DNA from: Lepidostoma basale
Lineage: Eukaryota > Arthropoda > Insecta > Trichoptera > Lepidostomatidae
DNA: 64,000 bases
Direction of reading: 5' to 3'
NCBI GenBank assembly: GCA_022606425.2
Contig: JAHDVF020001252.1
Span: 62,001 to 126,000, forward strand
Shown here: in pieces, positions 20,340-39,800 of the stretch
How the letters are laid out: each line of letters begins with the position of its first letter
Position numbering within the stretch: the stretch's first letter is position 1
Translations under genes and position numbers: made by a program
Notes under the pieces: model-generated
Seen by the model: only the letters and a program-made list of their open reading frames with translations
Told to the model about the DNA's origin: nothing
Database searches by the model: none

Positions 20340-20640
20340 CATTCTAGATATCAGTCTCGCTGACCTAGGATTCATGGGCTCCATCACAGGGGGTCAACTC
20401 CAGAGAACACTCTCTTATTTCACAGCCATCCTTTTAAATGAATCGTTTGCGACAGCACGTTCTCGTCAACCTAATAATGCACGATCTCATTCTTGCGCAA
20501 TAATTTGTAACTCAAATCGACAACTTTTCGTTAGTAAAATTAAACCTGATATTCGTACCTACATTTCATTTATTTATACAAAGTTCACAAACATTACAGA
20601 TGATTCAATACAAGTCACCTACAACCTCACAATTACATAA
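20340..20640. other. Unexplained intergenic sequence
   Basis: Moderate GC; the plus-strand frame 20374-20640 shows no family features. It may hold the upstream exon of the candidate at 20063. Confidence 0.25.
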
Positions 20641-20930
20641 TAAGAATTATTTTTCAGAATATATTTTTATTATAAATTGCATCCATGAGGCAACTCACAC
20701 TATCACGAAATATGTTGACCTCCGAGGCGACCCGATTAAGCAATGAGATTGCTCTACCCACAGGCAAAACCATTGGCAGGTTGGTTCTGCAATGTGGCAA
20801 ATAAAACAATCTGCGCTGTCTTTGACAGAGGTTATTTTCAGGGACAAATAGACTTACATCACTCAAGGAATCCGAGTTATATTTACGGCCGCCAATCAGC
20901 TGAGAGAAGAGAACTCCCAAGTGGATATTC
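20640..20930 (-). mobile_element. LINE ORF2 end and 3' UTR, antisense
   Basis: Minus frame 'SDVSLFVPENNLCQRQRRLF' and 'VLPVGRAISLLNRVASEVNI' reaches a stop close to the 3' UTR. Best-preserved ORF end of the TTTGAT-tailed LINE family in the window. Confidence 0.75.
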
Positions 20931-20934
20931 CACT

Positions 20935-21183
20935 CAGTGGCGGTACTCTCATAGAAGCCCAGAAGCCCGGCTTGCGTAAGAAATTTTGAATCAAAACCTC
21001 TTCTGGCTTACAGAGGTTCAGCCCCTGTGGCTATTCCTCTTACGTAAGATGGGAACATTGTTGGAAAGTGATTTGGTAGGTTGTTGGTTTATGTGGGGGC
21101 ATGATTACTTAGATTAGGGGGGTTTGATTCAAAATTTCTTACGCAAGCCGGGCTTCTGGGCTTCTATGGGAGTACCACCACTG
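20935..21183. mobile_element. hAT-type MITE
   Basis: 249 bp. Ends CAGTGGCGGTACTC and, inverted, CAGTGGTGGTACTC; about 55 bases of near-identical inverted arms. Flanks ATTCCACT (20927-20934) and ATTCCACC (21184-21191) form an 8-bp duplication with one change. It is inserted at the edge of the LINE relic. A lone left end of the same family is at 50211. Confidence 0.9.
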
Positions 21184-21469
21184 ATTCCACCTTCTCTCCA
21201 ATGATTGGTAGCTTAGCATACCTGGCGATAATTCAGTCAGGAAGAGCCACAGGTAATATCCTATTTACTGTCTCATTGACGAAACGCTTCATAAGAAAAA
21301 AAAATCATGTAAAGTACAAAGTATTACAAAAATATAATGAACAATATTTAATATATCAGTTTATATTGAAACTGTAGATGGAAGCATCTGTAGCTTCCGA
21401 AACTAGTCGTTTAAAATATAATACTCAAGTGGTAAAAAACAAGTGTTTTATTTATAATTTAATATTTAA

Positions 21470-22043
21470 AAATATAGGTGCACTTAAAGTTGTCATCGCA
21501 AACAAAAGCCTATCCAAAAAAGCCAAGATGGCAGTGCACAATGGTGTTCTTGTGCCGACCCTTATGTATGGAAGTGAAGCATGGAACTGGCAAAAGAAGG
21601 ATGAAAGTAGAATAAATGCAGTAGAAATGAGATCTCTCAGACGAATGTGTGGCAAATCTGTATTTGATAGAGTGACAAATGCAAGTATAAGAAGTGAATG
21701 TGGTGCGAATGAAAGTGTTATGAACAAAATAAGGAAAGGGTCATTAAGATGGTTTGGACACATGGAAAGAATGAGTGAAGACAGAATGGTAAAGAAGGTA
21801 TATGTAAACGGCGTGAACGGAGCTAGAAATAGAGGAAGGCCGAGGAAAACGTGGCACGATCAAATCAATCAAATATTGAATGTCGGACACGTGAGGAGTC
21901 GGAGAAATCGACGTGCGTGCATGACAAGATGTATGAATGTAGAGGAAGCGAGAGAAGTATGTCAAGACAGAACAGTGTGGCGTTCCATTCTTTCTGCCTA
22001 CCCCTCCGGGGAGACGGCGTGATGGTTAGTTAGTTAGTTAGTT
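21470..22043 (+). mobile_element. RTE-1 LINE 3' end, best copy
   Basis: One open frame of about 180 codons: 'KAKMAVHNGVLVPTLMYGSE', 'SRINAVEMRSLRRMCGKSVF', 'KGSLRWFGHMERMSEDRMVK', 'GRPRKTWHDQINQILN', ending 'WRSILSAYPSGETA'. The 3' terminus is GATGG(TTAG)n at 22022-22043. The intact frame and clean tail suggest this is the youngest RTE-1 copy here. The reverse transcriptase core and endonuclease are missing (5' truncation). Confidence 0.9.
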
Positions 22044-22044
22044 A

Positions 22045-22540
22045 ATATTTAATAATTGATAAATTTTTTTAATAAGTACAACAATTTCCTTTTATCACTA
22101 GAACATAATTATAATGCTTGCCTTGTTAATATTTCTGTTTCCACAAATTAAAATGAAATTTTTTATAACATTGCCATAAAAGACAACTGCTGTTTAATGA
22201 ACGGTTTACCTTAAATACACTTCAATTTTGTTAAATATAAAATGGATGTCGCCAGGTCTGGCTTCATAATAATAATATCGTTTATGATATACGAAAGAAC
22301 TGATTTACATAGTAAGTAGATAAATAGGCAGACTTCCAATTATTGGTCAATGATTAAAATAATGTGTTATGTATAGCCAAGATAATTATCGATTAAAGAC
22401 CATCTGTCTAACAAATGAGGATATACATACCCTTTGACCAAAATTGAAATCTGGATATTGAGTTTACTAAAAACTTTCTAAATTTCATGGATATTTTTAG
22501 GAAAATCTTAAATTGAACTAGGTGTTTTATAATCTGGTAT
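22045..22540. other. 3' flank of gene B
   Basis: AT-rich; no repeat or gene recognised. It should hold the gene B 3' UTR; I see no strong AATAAA on the minus strand close to the stop. Confidence 0.3.
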
Positions 22541-22543
22541 AGC

Positions 22544-32204
<9,661 letters not shown>

Positions 32205-32270
32205 CCCGATTGCAATTTGACAACAGACAACAGACAAACAACAAATAAAATACCACTTACAAACAACAGA

Positions 32271-32280
32271 CAACTGACTA
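32271..32280 (-). promoter_or_regulatory. Candidate initiator of gene B
   Basis: Minus-strand TAGTCAGTTG fits the arthropod initiator TCAGTY, with A+1 at 32275, 71 nt before the ATG of gene B. There is no clear TATA box at -30. The leader between is CA/TG-rich simple sequence. Confidence 0.35.
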
Positions 32281-32654
32281 ACAACACGACACCCTGATCA
32301 ACAACGAAGTTAAGGATATAATGCAGCTAGACCAGGCTTATGAACACACTTGCAACCATAATCGATTGTACATATTGATATTAATATTTTTAGCTATTTA
32401 TCTTATCATGCGCACAGATATTCTGCTTATTATCTCTATTATATATTTTGGTAGGAACCGCAAATCCGATTTAGATATGAATAACACCAGAATGAAGATT
32501 TGGCATACCGTATGTATTTTATCAAATACATAATCACTATTGGCAGAATCATTTCTTAGGTGTGTAGGTGATCCACATAAGTGGACTTCGACGCTGAACC
32601 AGCATATTTCATGATGAAATATAGTACACAAAACGCCTGACTCAGGACTTACTT

Positions 32655-33085
32655 ATCAAAACTGCTAAGTCGGGGCCCAGATTTATTCAGTTTGATCACT
32701 AGGTCACTAGAGCAGGGCATCATGTACAAAGCATATAAAAGCGGTACTTCCGACCACCCAATACGTCAGTCAGTATTGCGACTTCTAACCGACACGAGTC
32801 TACGCTGTCAAGTCTACGTACGAGAAACCTCCGATCTTCCTACCGAGCTACGCAACTGTCTACACTGCTACGACGTAACTTCCGACCAATCTTCGCTCCA
32901 GCCGACCGACCCTACTGCCCAGCGAGCCATCATCCTCTACTGCACACCACCCGGACTCCGCCCCGCTGCTATCGACATCCAGCCACGCTCCATTACGAGT
33001 ACATAATACTGTAACGTACGATTACTTGTGACCTGCAATAAACGCTGAAACCTCCACTGCTTTTATCTCTCACCACATCCCCCAA
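32655..33085 (+). mobile_element. Probable solo LTR
   Basis: A GC-rich island in AT-rich DNA with the order expected of an LTR: TATAAAA at 32734-32740, a transcribed R-like stretch, AATAAA at 33037-33042, then a CT-rich end (CCTCCACTGCTTTTATCTCT). The 104-codon frame 32692-33006 has no family features. Exact ends and target duplication were not found, so the limits are approximate and an alternative is a short unknown gene. Confidence 0.45.
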
Positions 33086-33214
33086 AGGTGTTACCATATT
33101 ATATTGTTTCTTGCTGTTTTATCATGTTAAATATCTCTACAGTCTTTATATAATATAGTGTTTGTAATACGTGTATGTATACGAGTATATTACCTACCAT
33201 AAACATTTATTGAT

Positions 33215-33300
33215 CATTTACCAAGTGCGTGGTTTCGATACCTCCCAACAGGGGCAACCCGTTCTAGGGAGGCATTTTTCGCACTCGATATTATCTCAAT
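33215..33300 (+). repeat. Possible tRNA-like SINE relic
   Basis: GTGGTTTCGATACCTCCC resembles a Pol III B box; AGGGAGGCATTTTTCGCACT follows. No box A seen. Weak. Confidence 0.2.
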
Positions 33301-33449
33301 AAAAAAAGACAAAATTATAGAACAAATAGGAAACAAGGGAAACATAACATAACTTAATGTGTTAATTTAACATCAATTGCCTTATATGATATACAACATT
33401 CAAGTATGCTACATTCAAGTCGACATTTTTTATTGTCTCTGAAGTAACA

Positions 33450-33805
33450 TACTAACTAACTAACTAACCATCACGCCGTCTCCCGGAGGAGTAGGCAGAA
33501 AAAATAAACCACCAAACTGTTCTGTCCTGACATACATCTCTCTCTTTCTCTACATTCATATATCTTGTCATGCACACACGTCGATTTCTCTGACTCTTCA
33601 AGTGATCGACATTTAATATTTGATTGATTTGATCGTGCCACGTTTTCGTTGGCACTAGCTCCGTTAACGTCGTTTACCTTCTTCACCATTCTGTCTACAC
33701 TCATTCTTTCCATGTGTCCACACCATCTAAACGACCCTAAAGATCTCATTTCTACTGCATTTATTCTACTCTCATCCTTCTTTTGCCAGTTCTTCTGAAG
33801 TAACA
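33450..33805 (-). mobile_element. RTE-1 3' end, antisense
   Basis: (CTAA)n, ACCATCACGCCGTCTCCCG, then minus-strand 'TWHDQINQILNVDHLKSQRN' and 'WQKKDESRINAVEMRSL' joined by an internal deletion that drops the middle of the usual copy. Confidence 0.85.
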
Positions 33806-34016
33806 TGTTACTTGTATTTGCGTATTGTCATGTCTTGTTCATTTTCGCACACTAATTTACTCTAATTCTGAATAACGAAACAATCTCCGAAACGCTAGAA
33901 ATCAGAAAATGGGACACGGAATAATTTAAAATATAGCACACTGAAAAATATTACATTATGTTAGTCGAATTTCTATTGAGATGATTGTAACACCTAATTG
34001 AAACAGGCTAACTAAA

Positions 34017-34340
34017 TTATTATTATTTTGTTGAATCGCTCTTTACATCATGATAGCATGAACCATGAGGTAAAGGGTATTATAGTAATGGCTATCATAG
34101 TGATTCTCGTGACATGTGATAGGTAGCTTATTATCGCCATTTTATTGTCACGTGAATTCTACACCAGACCAAAGACAGTGTGACAATCACACTGCCCTCG
34201 CCGGGAATCGAACCCGGAACCTTCGGGGTCGATATAAAAATAACCATCATGTCGTCTCCCCAAAGCGGTTTGTCATATATCCTTGATCATCTACACCTTC
34301 CTCCCAGCCTTCATCTCTCTGAACATCTACATCGTATTAG
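34017..34340 (-). repeat. SINE copy followed by an RTE-1 scrap
   Basis: SINE 34017-34230 with box B-like GGGTTCGATTCCC and the AATTCACGTGACAATAAAAT body; its head is cut at GGTTCCGGG. From 34243 ACCATCATGTCGTCTCCCC is an RTE-1 tail piece. Confidence 0.8.
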
Positions 34341-34544
34341 ATCGTGAAATAGAAATAGTACATTAAATAGCCATGAAGTAAAAGTATTTTATATTTAGTT
34401 CTATATTTATTTACTTATAGAATATAATGAGTTTAAAGTTTCATAATAATATCTATTGTATCTACATCTGAAATATTTCAGAATTTTCTTGAAATAAAAA
34501 AAAAAAAATCATTTTCGAGATTATTTTTCCCTGGTAAAAAAATA

Positions 34545-34785
34545 TATTTTAACGATGTTAATGGAACCAGAAATATAGGAAGACCGAGGAAAACGTGGTA
34601 CGATCAAATAAATCAAATATTGAATGTCGACCATGTGAGGAGGCAGCGAAAACGACACGCGTGCATGACACGATGTATGATTGTTGAGGAAGCGATAGAA
34701 ATATGTCAGGAAATAAATGTATGGCAGTCCATTATTTCTGCCTACCCCTTCTGGGAGACGGTGTGATGGTTAGTTAGTTAATTAG
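34545..34785 (+). mobile_element. RTE-1 3' end, sense
   Basis: GAAGACCGAGGAAAACGTGG to GCCTACCCCTTCTGGGAGAC and GATGGTTAGTTAGTTAATTA; frame broken. Confidence 0.85.
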
Positions 34786-34959
34786 TTTCTGATGATGAAT
34801 ATATAAAAACTCAAAGATGGATGAAACATAATTTAAATTCACTGAAATTCATAATTGCGTTTATTTATAAACATTGTCATTGCACAGAGTTAATTTCTAA
34901 ATTTATTAGAAATACAAACTGTTTATTTATTAAATAGTCAATTTATTTATTTATTGTAT

Positions 34960-35160
34960 TATGACACCCTGCTTACAATGTGTCGCTTTAATCATATTAT
35001 AGGTATATTTACAATATTTGTATTTAATATTGATGAAGTTTTATTGCATTTTATGGGAGTTATTTGTTTACCTATTTAGGGCATTATTTCTAATCACAAA
35101 AAATATATAATAATCTCATAAAATAAAATAAAACTTTTAGAGAACCTACGTTTTACTCAA
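34960..35160. repeat. F1 foldback, degenerate
   Basis: GATGAAGTTTTATTGCATTT, ATGGGAGTTATTTGTTTACC and inverted ATAAAATAAAACTTTTAGAG. Confidence 0.55.
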
Positions 35161-35270
35161 TATGCATTTTTATAATACTTAATATCTTGGGCTCAATATT
35201 ATAACTAGTACTAGTTTATAAAACTAATAAATGTGGTTTCAATATATCATATGAATTCAAATAACTTTAA

Positions 35271-35736
35271 CCCTTAATTAGGCGCTAAGAAATGATAATG
35301 TTCAATGATATTCATTCAATTCATCATCATCATCATCATCAACCGTCTGTCATCCACTGCTGAATGTAGGCCTCTCCCAAAGCCCGCCACCGCCCCCTAT
35401 CCATTGCCGCTCCCATCCATGTCCAGAAATCCTCTTCAGATCGTCGGTCCAGCGGGCGGGAGACCGTCCAACTCTACGGAATCCTGTACGCAATTCAATT
35501 AAGAGGTACAATATACCCTTAATAATAATCTGTTATTGCATATTTTCTGAATCTTTTCATTTCATAGATTTCTTTCAATAAATAAATCAAAATAACACAA
35601 AGGATTTAATTTAACGGTATTAGAATTTAGTGTACATTCCTATACATAAGAAAAATGTTTCGTGAAAATGTCATCATGGAAAATGCCATCGAAAAGTTAT
35701 TCAAATGGAAATATTTTTCTTCGGTCCAATTAAGGG
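35271..35736. mobile_element. TTAA-flanked piggyBac-like MITE with LINE insert
   Basis: TTAA at 35267-35270 and 35737-35740. Ends CCCTTAATTAGGC and, inverted, CCCTTAATTGGAC share the first nine bases, in the CCYT style of piggyBac. 35318-35500 inside is an antisense RTE-like fragment starting (CAT)n and CACTGCTGAATGTAGGCCTC. Confidence 0.65.
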
Positions 35737-35739
35737 TTA

Positions 35740-36150
35740 AATATTCTTTTGTTTCCACTTTACAACTCACTTCTTCAATGCCCTAATTCCCGTCATCTTT
35801 GTCCCTCCTAATTTATATATAATTTTTATATAATATTATTTATAGATTCCACACTCGATTTTGGCTCTGTTCTAGACATTAGTCGATGATGCTCAGTTCA
35901 TTTTTAATGCTGGTCCACCATGTAGCTAGCGGCCAATCTTTTCCCCTATATAAGGTTAGTACTTTAACGACTTACCTTACAAAGAACTCAGTTCAGAAAT
36001 AATATTTTGAGAAACACATTGACAGTATTGAAAAGTCTGTCGAGCAATCCATTAAATAACCAAAAAACCAATAAGTTTTATTTCTAGTTATAAATATTGA
36101 GTCAACGATATAAAGTTATACATTTTTGTCAACAATATATTATTATATTT
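35740..36150. other. B-C intergenic sequence, nothing recognised
   Basis: AT-rich, with no repeat match inside the window. Confidence 0.3.
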
Positions 36151-36870
36151 TTTAATTAATACGACTGTAAACGTCCGTTTTTTCTTATATTTTATGTGAA
36201 TCGCATATTTTGCCTTGCCAAGGCATTATGTAATAATAATTTAAAAAGAGGTGTTTTTTAACTACTTCAACTTTTGTCTTTATTTCGACAATGACCGGTT
36301 TCGTCAAGTTCGCTGGCATCGATAGACTGGTGACACTATTGCAAACTGAGCCCTTTGGGAACATTATTCCACAGAAGTGGTTAACATGATTCTACACAAA
36401 AATAATATTTAAATATTTATGTAAAATTTACTGAATTTAAATATTGGTATTACAGGTATTCAAGAAGATTCACATTCAATACAATAGATTTAAAAAATTA
36501 TGGTACATGACATATTTGTATACATAGAATCATGGTTACTAACCCTGATCTATATGCATATGAAGGGCTCAGTATGCAATATTGTCACCAGTCTGTCAAT
36601 GCCAGCGAGCCTGGGAAACCAGTCACTGTCGAAATAATGACAAAAGTGAACATCGTTTTATTTAATTAGTATTTAAAATTAACTTCCATCAAAAGATTTC
36701 AGTAAAATCATTTTATTATGAAATATTTATTATTATCAAACATTTGATATTGCCTTTGCAAGCCAAAACATGTCATTCCCATAAAATATAATAAAACTTA
36801 AAGAAAATGGTCGTTTTCATTCGTTTTCACATTCAGTTTTACATAATTGTTTAAGAAAAGATATATATGT
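36150..36870. repeat. F1 fragments flanking an F6 foldback
   Basis: F1 pieces at 36150-36235 and 36740-36870. F6 at 36240-36724 has TCGACAATGACCGGTTTCGT, GCTGGCATCGATAGACTGGT and the inverted arm GTCTGTCAATGCCAGCGAGC. The F1 piece runs up to the stop codon of gene C, so the gene C 3' UTR is transposon-derived. Confidence 0.7.
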
Positions 36871-36877
36871 TTCATTC

Positions 36878-39800
36878 TCAAAACTTGTCAGTATCTATCA
36901 TCCCTCCGTAAATCGTGGTCATCTTGGAAGATGTCTGAGTAGAGCGTTGAGATTCCTCGTATGTTGGGGGACCTGAAACGAAAACATTTATGGTTAGTTT
37001 TTGAAAACTGAATTATAAGGGTTAATACTAATTTAAACACTTAATTATAAGGGCAAATTTTCCGGCGGATTCCGGCTTTTTTTCGGATTTTTTTTGCCTT
37101 TTAAGAAAAGCAATTTTAGGAATGCAGGGAGTCTACACAAAATAGACGAAAATGGGCAAGGGGTCTATGGGACAAAAAAGTTTGGGAACTTCATGGAACC
37201 ATCAATACGTTGTTTTCATACATATTTTGTTTTCACTACATTTAATTTTGTTTTTAAAATTTCATAGCTCCGGGCTTTATCGGGGTATGAAAACAAATCT
37301 AACTTATAAATTGTTTCCGCTTTGCTGTCCTTAACCCTTTGAAGTTTATAAATAGTTGTCAATATTTTCATTTGTTTTTCCTGATAAACCCCAAGGAATG
37401 AAACCAATTGGGAAACAAAAAATAAAAAAATGGTGTTAATTCAAATACACCCACAATTTTTTTATTAAGTTTTTTAATATAATAAAATTGGTCCAATACG
37501 TTTTTTTCAGTTTTCCACGATTTTTCGTTCACATTATTATCATATGTTTTTTATTGTTTGTTAAAAAATTATGTAAAACTCCATATTAAATTAATAAAAC
37601 GAACGAAAACGAGAGTTTTCTAGAAGTGTTATTATATTTAGACATTTGATAATGCCTTAAAAGGGCGAAACATGTCATCCCCATAAAATATAATAAAACT
37701 TCTAGAAAACTGACGTTTTCATTCGTATTAACATACGTTATGTTTTTTCTTTCCATGTGCCTTAATTATCTTAGTGATCCTTCCATTTTTTTCGTAACGC
37801 GTTATTTGGCTTGCATTCTATTTTCATATTATTTACTCAGCTAAAGTTAAATAATCTTCTACGTCGACTTTTTAATGACCCGCCTACCTTGGAGAACTCT
37901 GCAGTCATTTTCAATGATCATCGCTTTCCTATTTTCTTCTCTTGCCGACCGTCGCCGTCGTTCGAAACGCACGCGAACGCCTAACATGTACCATCGTATT
38001 TTTATCCTTCGTAATTTTTATCCTTCGATAATATTACCACCCACACAATAACCATCCAAAAATATCTAATTATACACTTTTAAAATAAATGTGGTTTTCT
38101 GTATGACGTTTTTAAAAGAATCATAATTTTTTAACAGTTATTTTCTTTGTACAATGATTAAATACTTAATTTGATTTGATTTGATTATTCTTAAAACCCT
38201 ATCGGCATTTAAGCTGTGTCAACCAATTGACGTTGTTACTACCTTTCCATAATCACCTTGTATACAGATAAAATAAATAAAGTGTAACATATTACAAGGT
38301 GCGCTGGCCATACTATCAAAATAGTATTCGCTACCGGGGGTTGAGGGTACATCAGAAGACATGAAGTCGAAGGGTTGACTTTCCGGTGTCCGTTGTGCGG
38401 GGGAATAATTAGGGGTTGGAAGAGCCGGTATGGGGACAGTCCCAATTATAATGGGGATGTCACCCTTAAGATCAGCGTAAACTCCAGTGACCTTGGCGTG
38501 CACCTGAAAAATACACACATTTTTATAATTATATTGTTAGGATTTCGGTAAAAAAAAACATGATTTTTGTACACTTTCGTATGAAGCACATAATTGGTAG
38601 TGTGGATTTTTATAAGTAACTAAAAATATTTTTCTTTTATCACCACGTTTTTAACGGAGTTTTATCTGACACAAGAAACTATTATTCTGTTTATTTTGTT
38701 ACCCGAATTAAGCTCCCCTCGGAACATAACCGATTGGTAGTGCTAAAAACAATCAAAACAAAATCTGTTCGTGTTTTCACTTATTTCTTTAAAAGGCGTC
38801 GCTAATGACGTCAGTACCAATGTTACGATAAGATTTCTATATTTTGTTGTTGTTGATAAGCCTAAGATCTGAGGACTGTGGAATTCCATAATTTTCAATA
38901 TTAATTAATTGATGCACTGTTTGTGATTAATGAAAAAACAGTGTTTTAATTAAAGAAAAAATCATTTCAAGGTGTTCTGCTGGAAAAACTCATCTAAGAT
39001 TTTGAGGTTGGAAATTTTTGTATTGTGAGGAGAGATGGGCTTCTTGAAAGATGTTGTGGAATAGTTCAGACATTTGGACTTGAAATTGGAGAGGGGTCAT
39101 GAATAAGGGCCTAGACCTTGTGTCAGGACCGAGGTACATAACAGAGAGTGGCCATGGGTGTTGGCCGATCGTGTTGGGTGGAGACCGAGGTGGCAATAAG
39201 GTTGAGATACAGGATGGGGTTAAAATGGTGGAGAGAGGGGGGTTAAAAGGTGGGGTATTTTGCAGGAGATGAGAGGAATGGAGGCGTCCGATGAGCGGTG
39301 ACAGCCGCGAAGAAGGCGACGGGTCCGTGAGGTGGTAGCAACAATAGAATGGTCGAAAACTGAGCGGCATGGGAATTGAGGAACGTATTCTGGCAGAGTT
39401 TGGTATTTTAACCAGCTCACTGGGAAAGCGTACAAAATAGCGAAGCACAACTAATGACTTTAATTCATAAACAAGTTTTTCTTGACTTCTTTATGTTTTG
39501 CGCAATTTTAAAAAAATATATATAAATCATCATGGCTTACCCTAATGACGTATTGCACGGTGATGACGGAGTTATTGAGTATGGAGGTTGGCGCTATCGA
39601 TGGGACAGTGAGGATAGAACGGAAACTAGTTTGGGACTCTTTATCCAGGAGATGTTCAGTCGGACCAACGACCCTGTTCTTCTCTATCTTGGTGATGCCA
39701 CAGGGAGAAGTGCTGAAGTATGTGACAATCTGAAAAGATTTGCAAATATTATATGCCAGAATATTTCGTGATCAATCATTCTCGGTGATGGTTAGCTAGT

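Noticed and set aside
21378..22022. Functional host gene of 214 codons
   Set aside because: Its sequence is the C-terminal part of an RTE-like reverse transcriptase repeated more than ten times in the window.
32205..32273. N-terminal signal-like extension of gene B (in-frame hydrophobic codons before MSLKN)
   Set aside because: It has no ATG start, and genes A and C begin at the aligned MSL codons, so it is 5' leader.
39532..39771. Plus-strand 79-codon frame
   Set aside because: It is the antisense of exon 5 of gene C.
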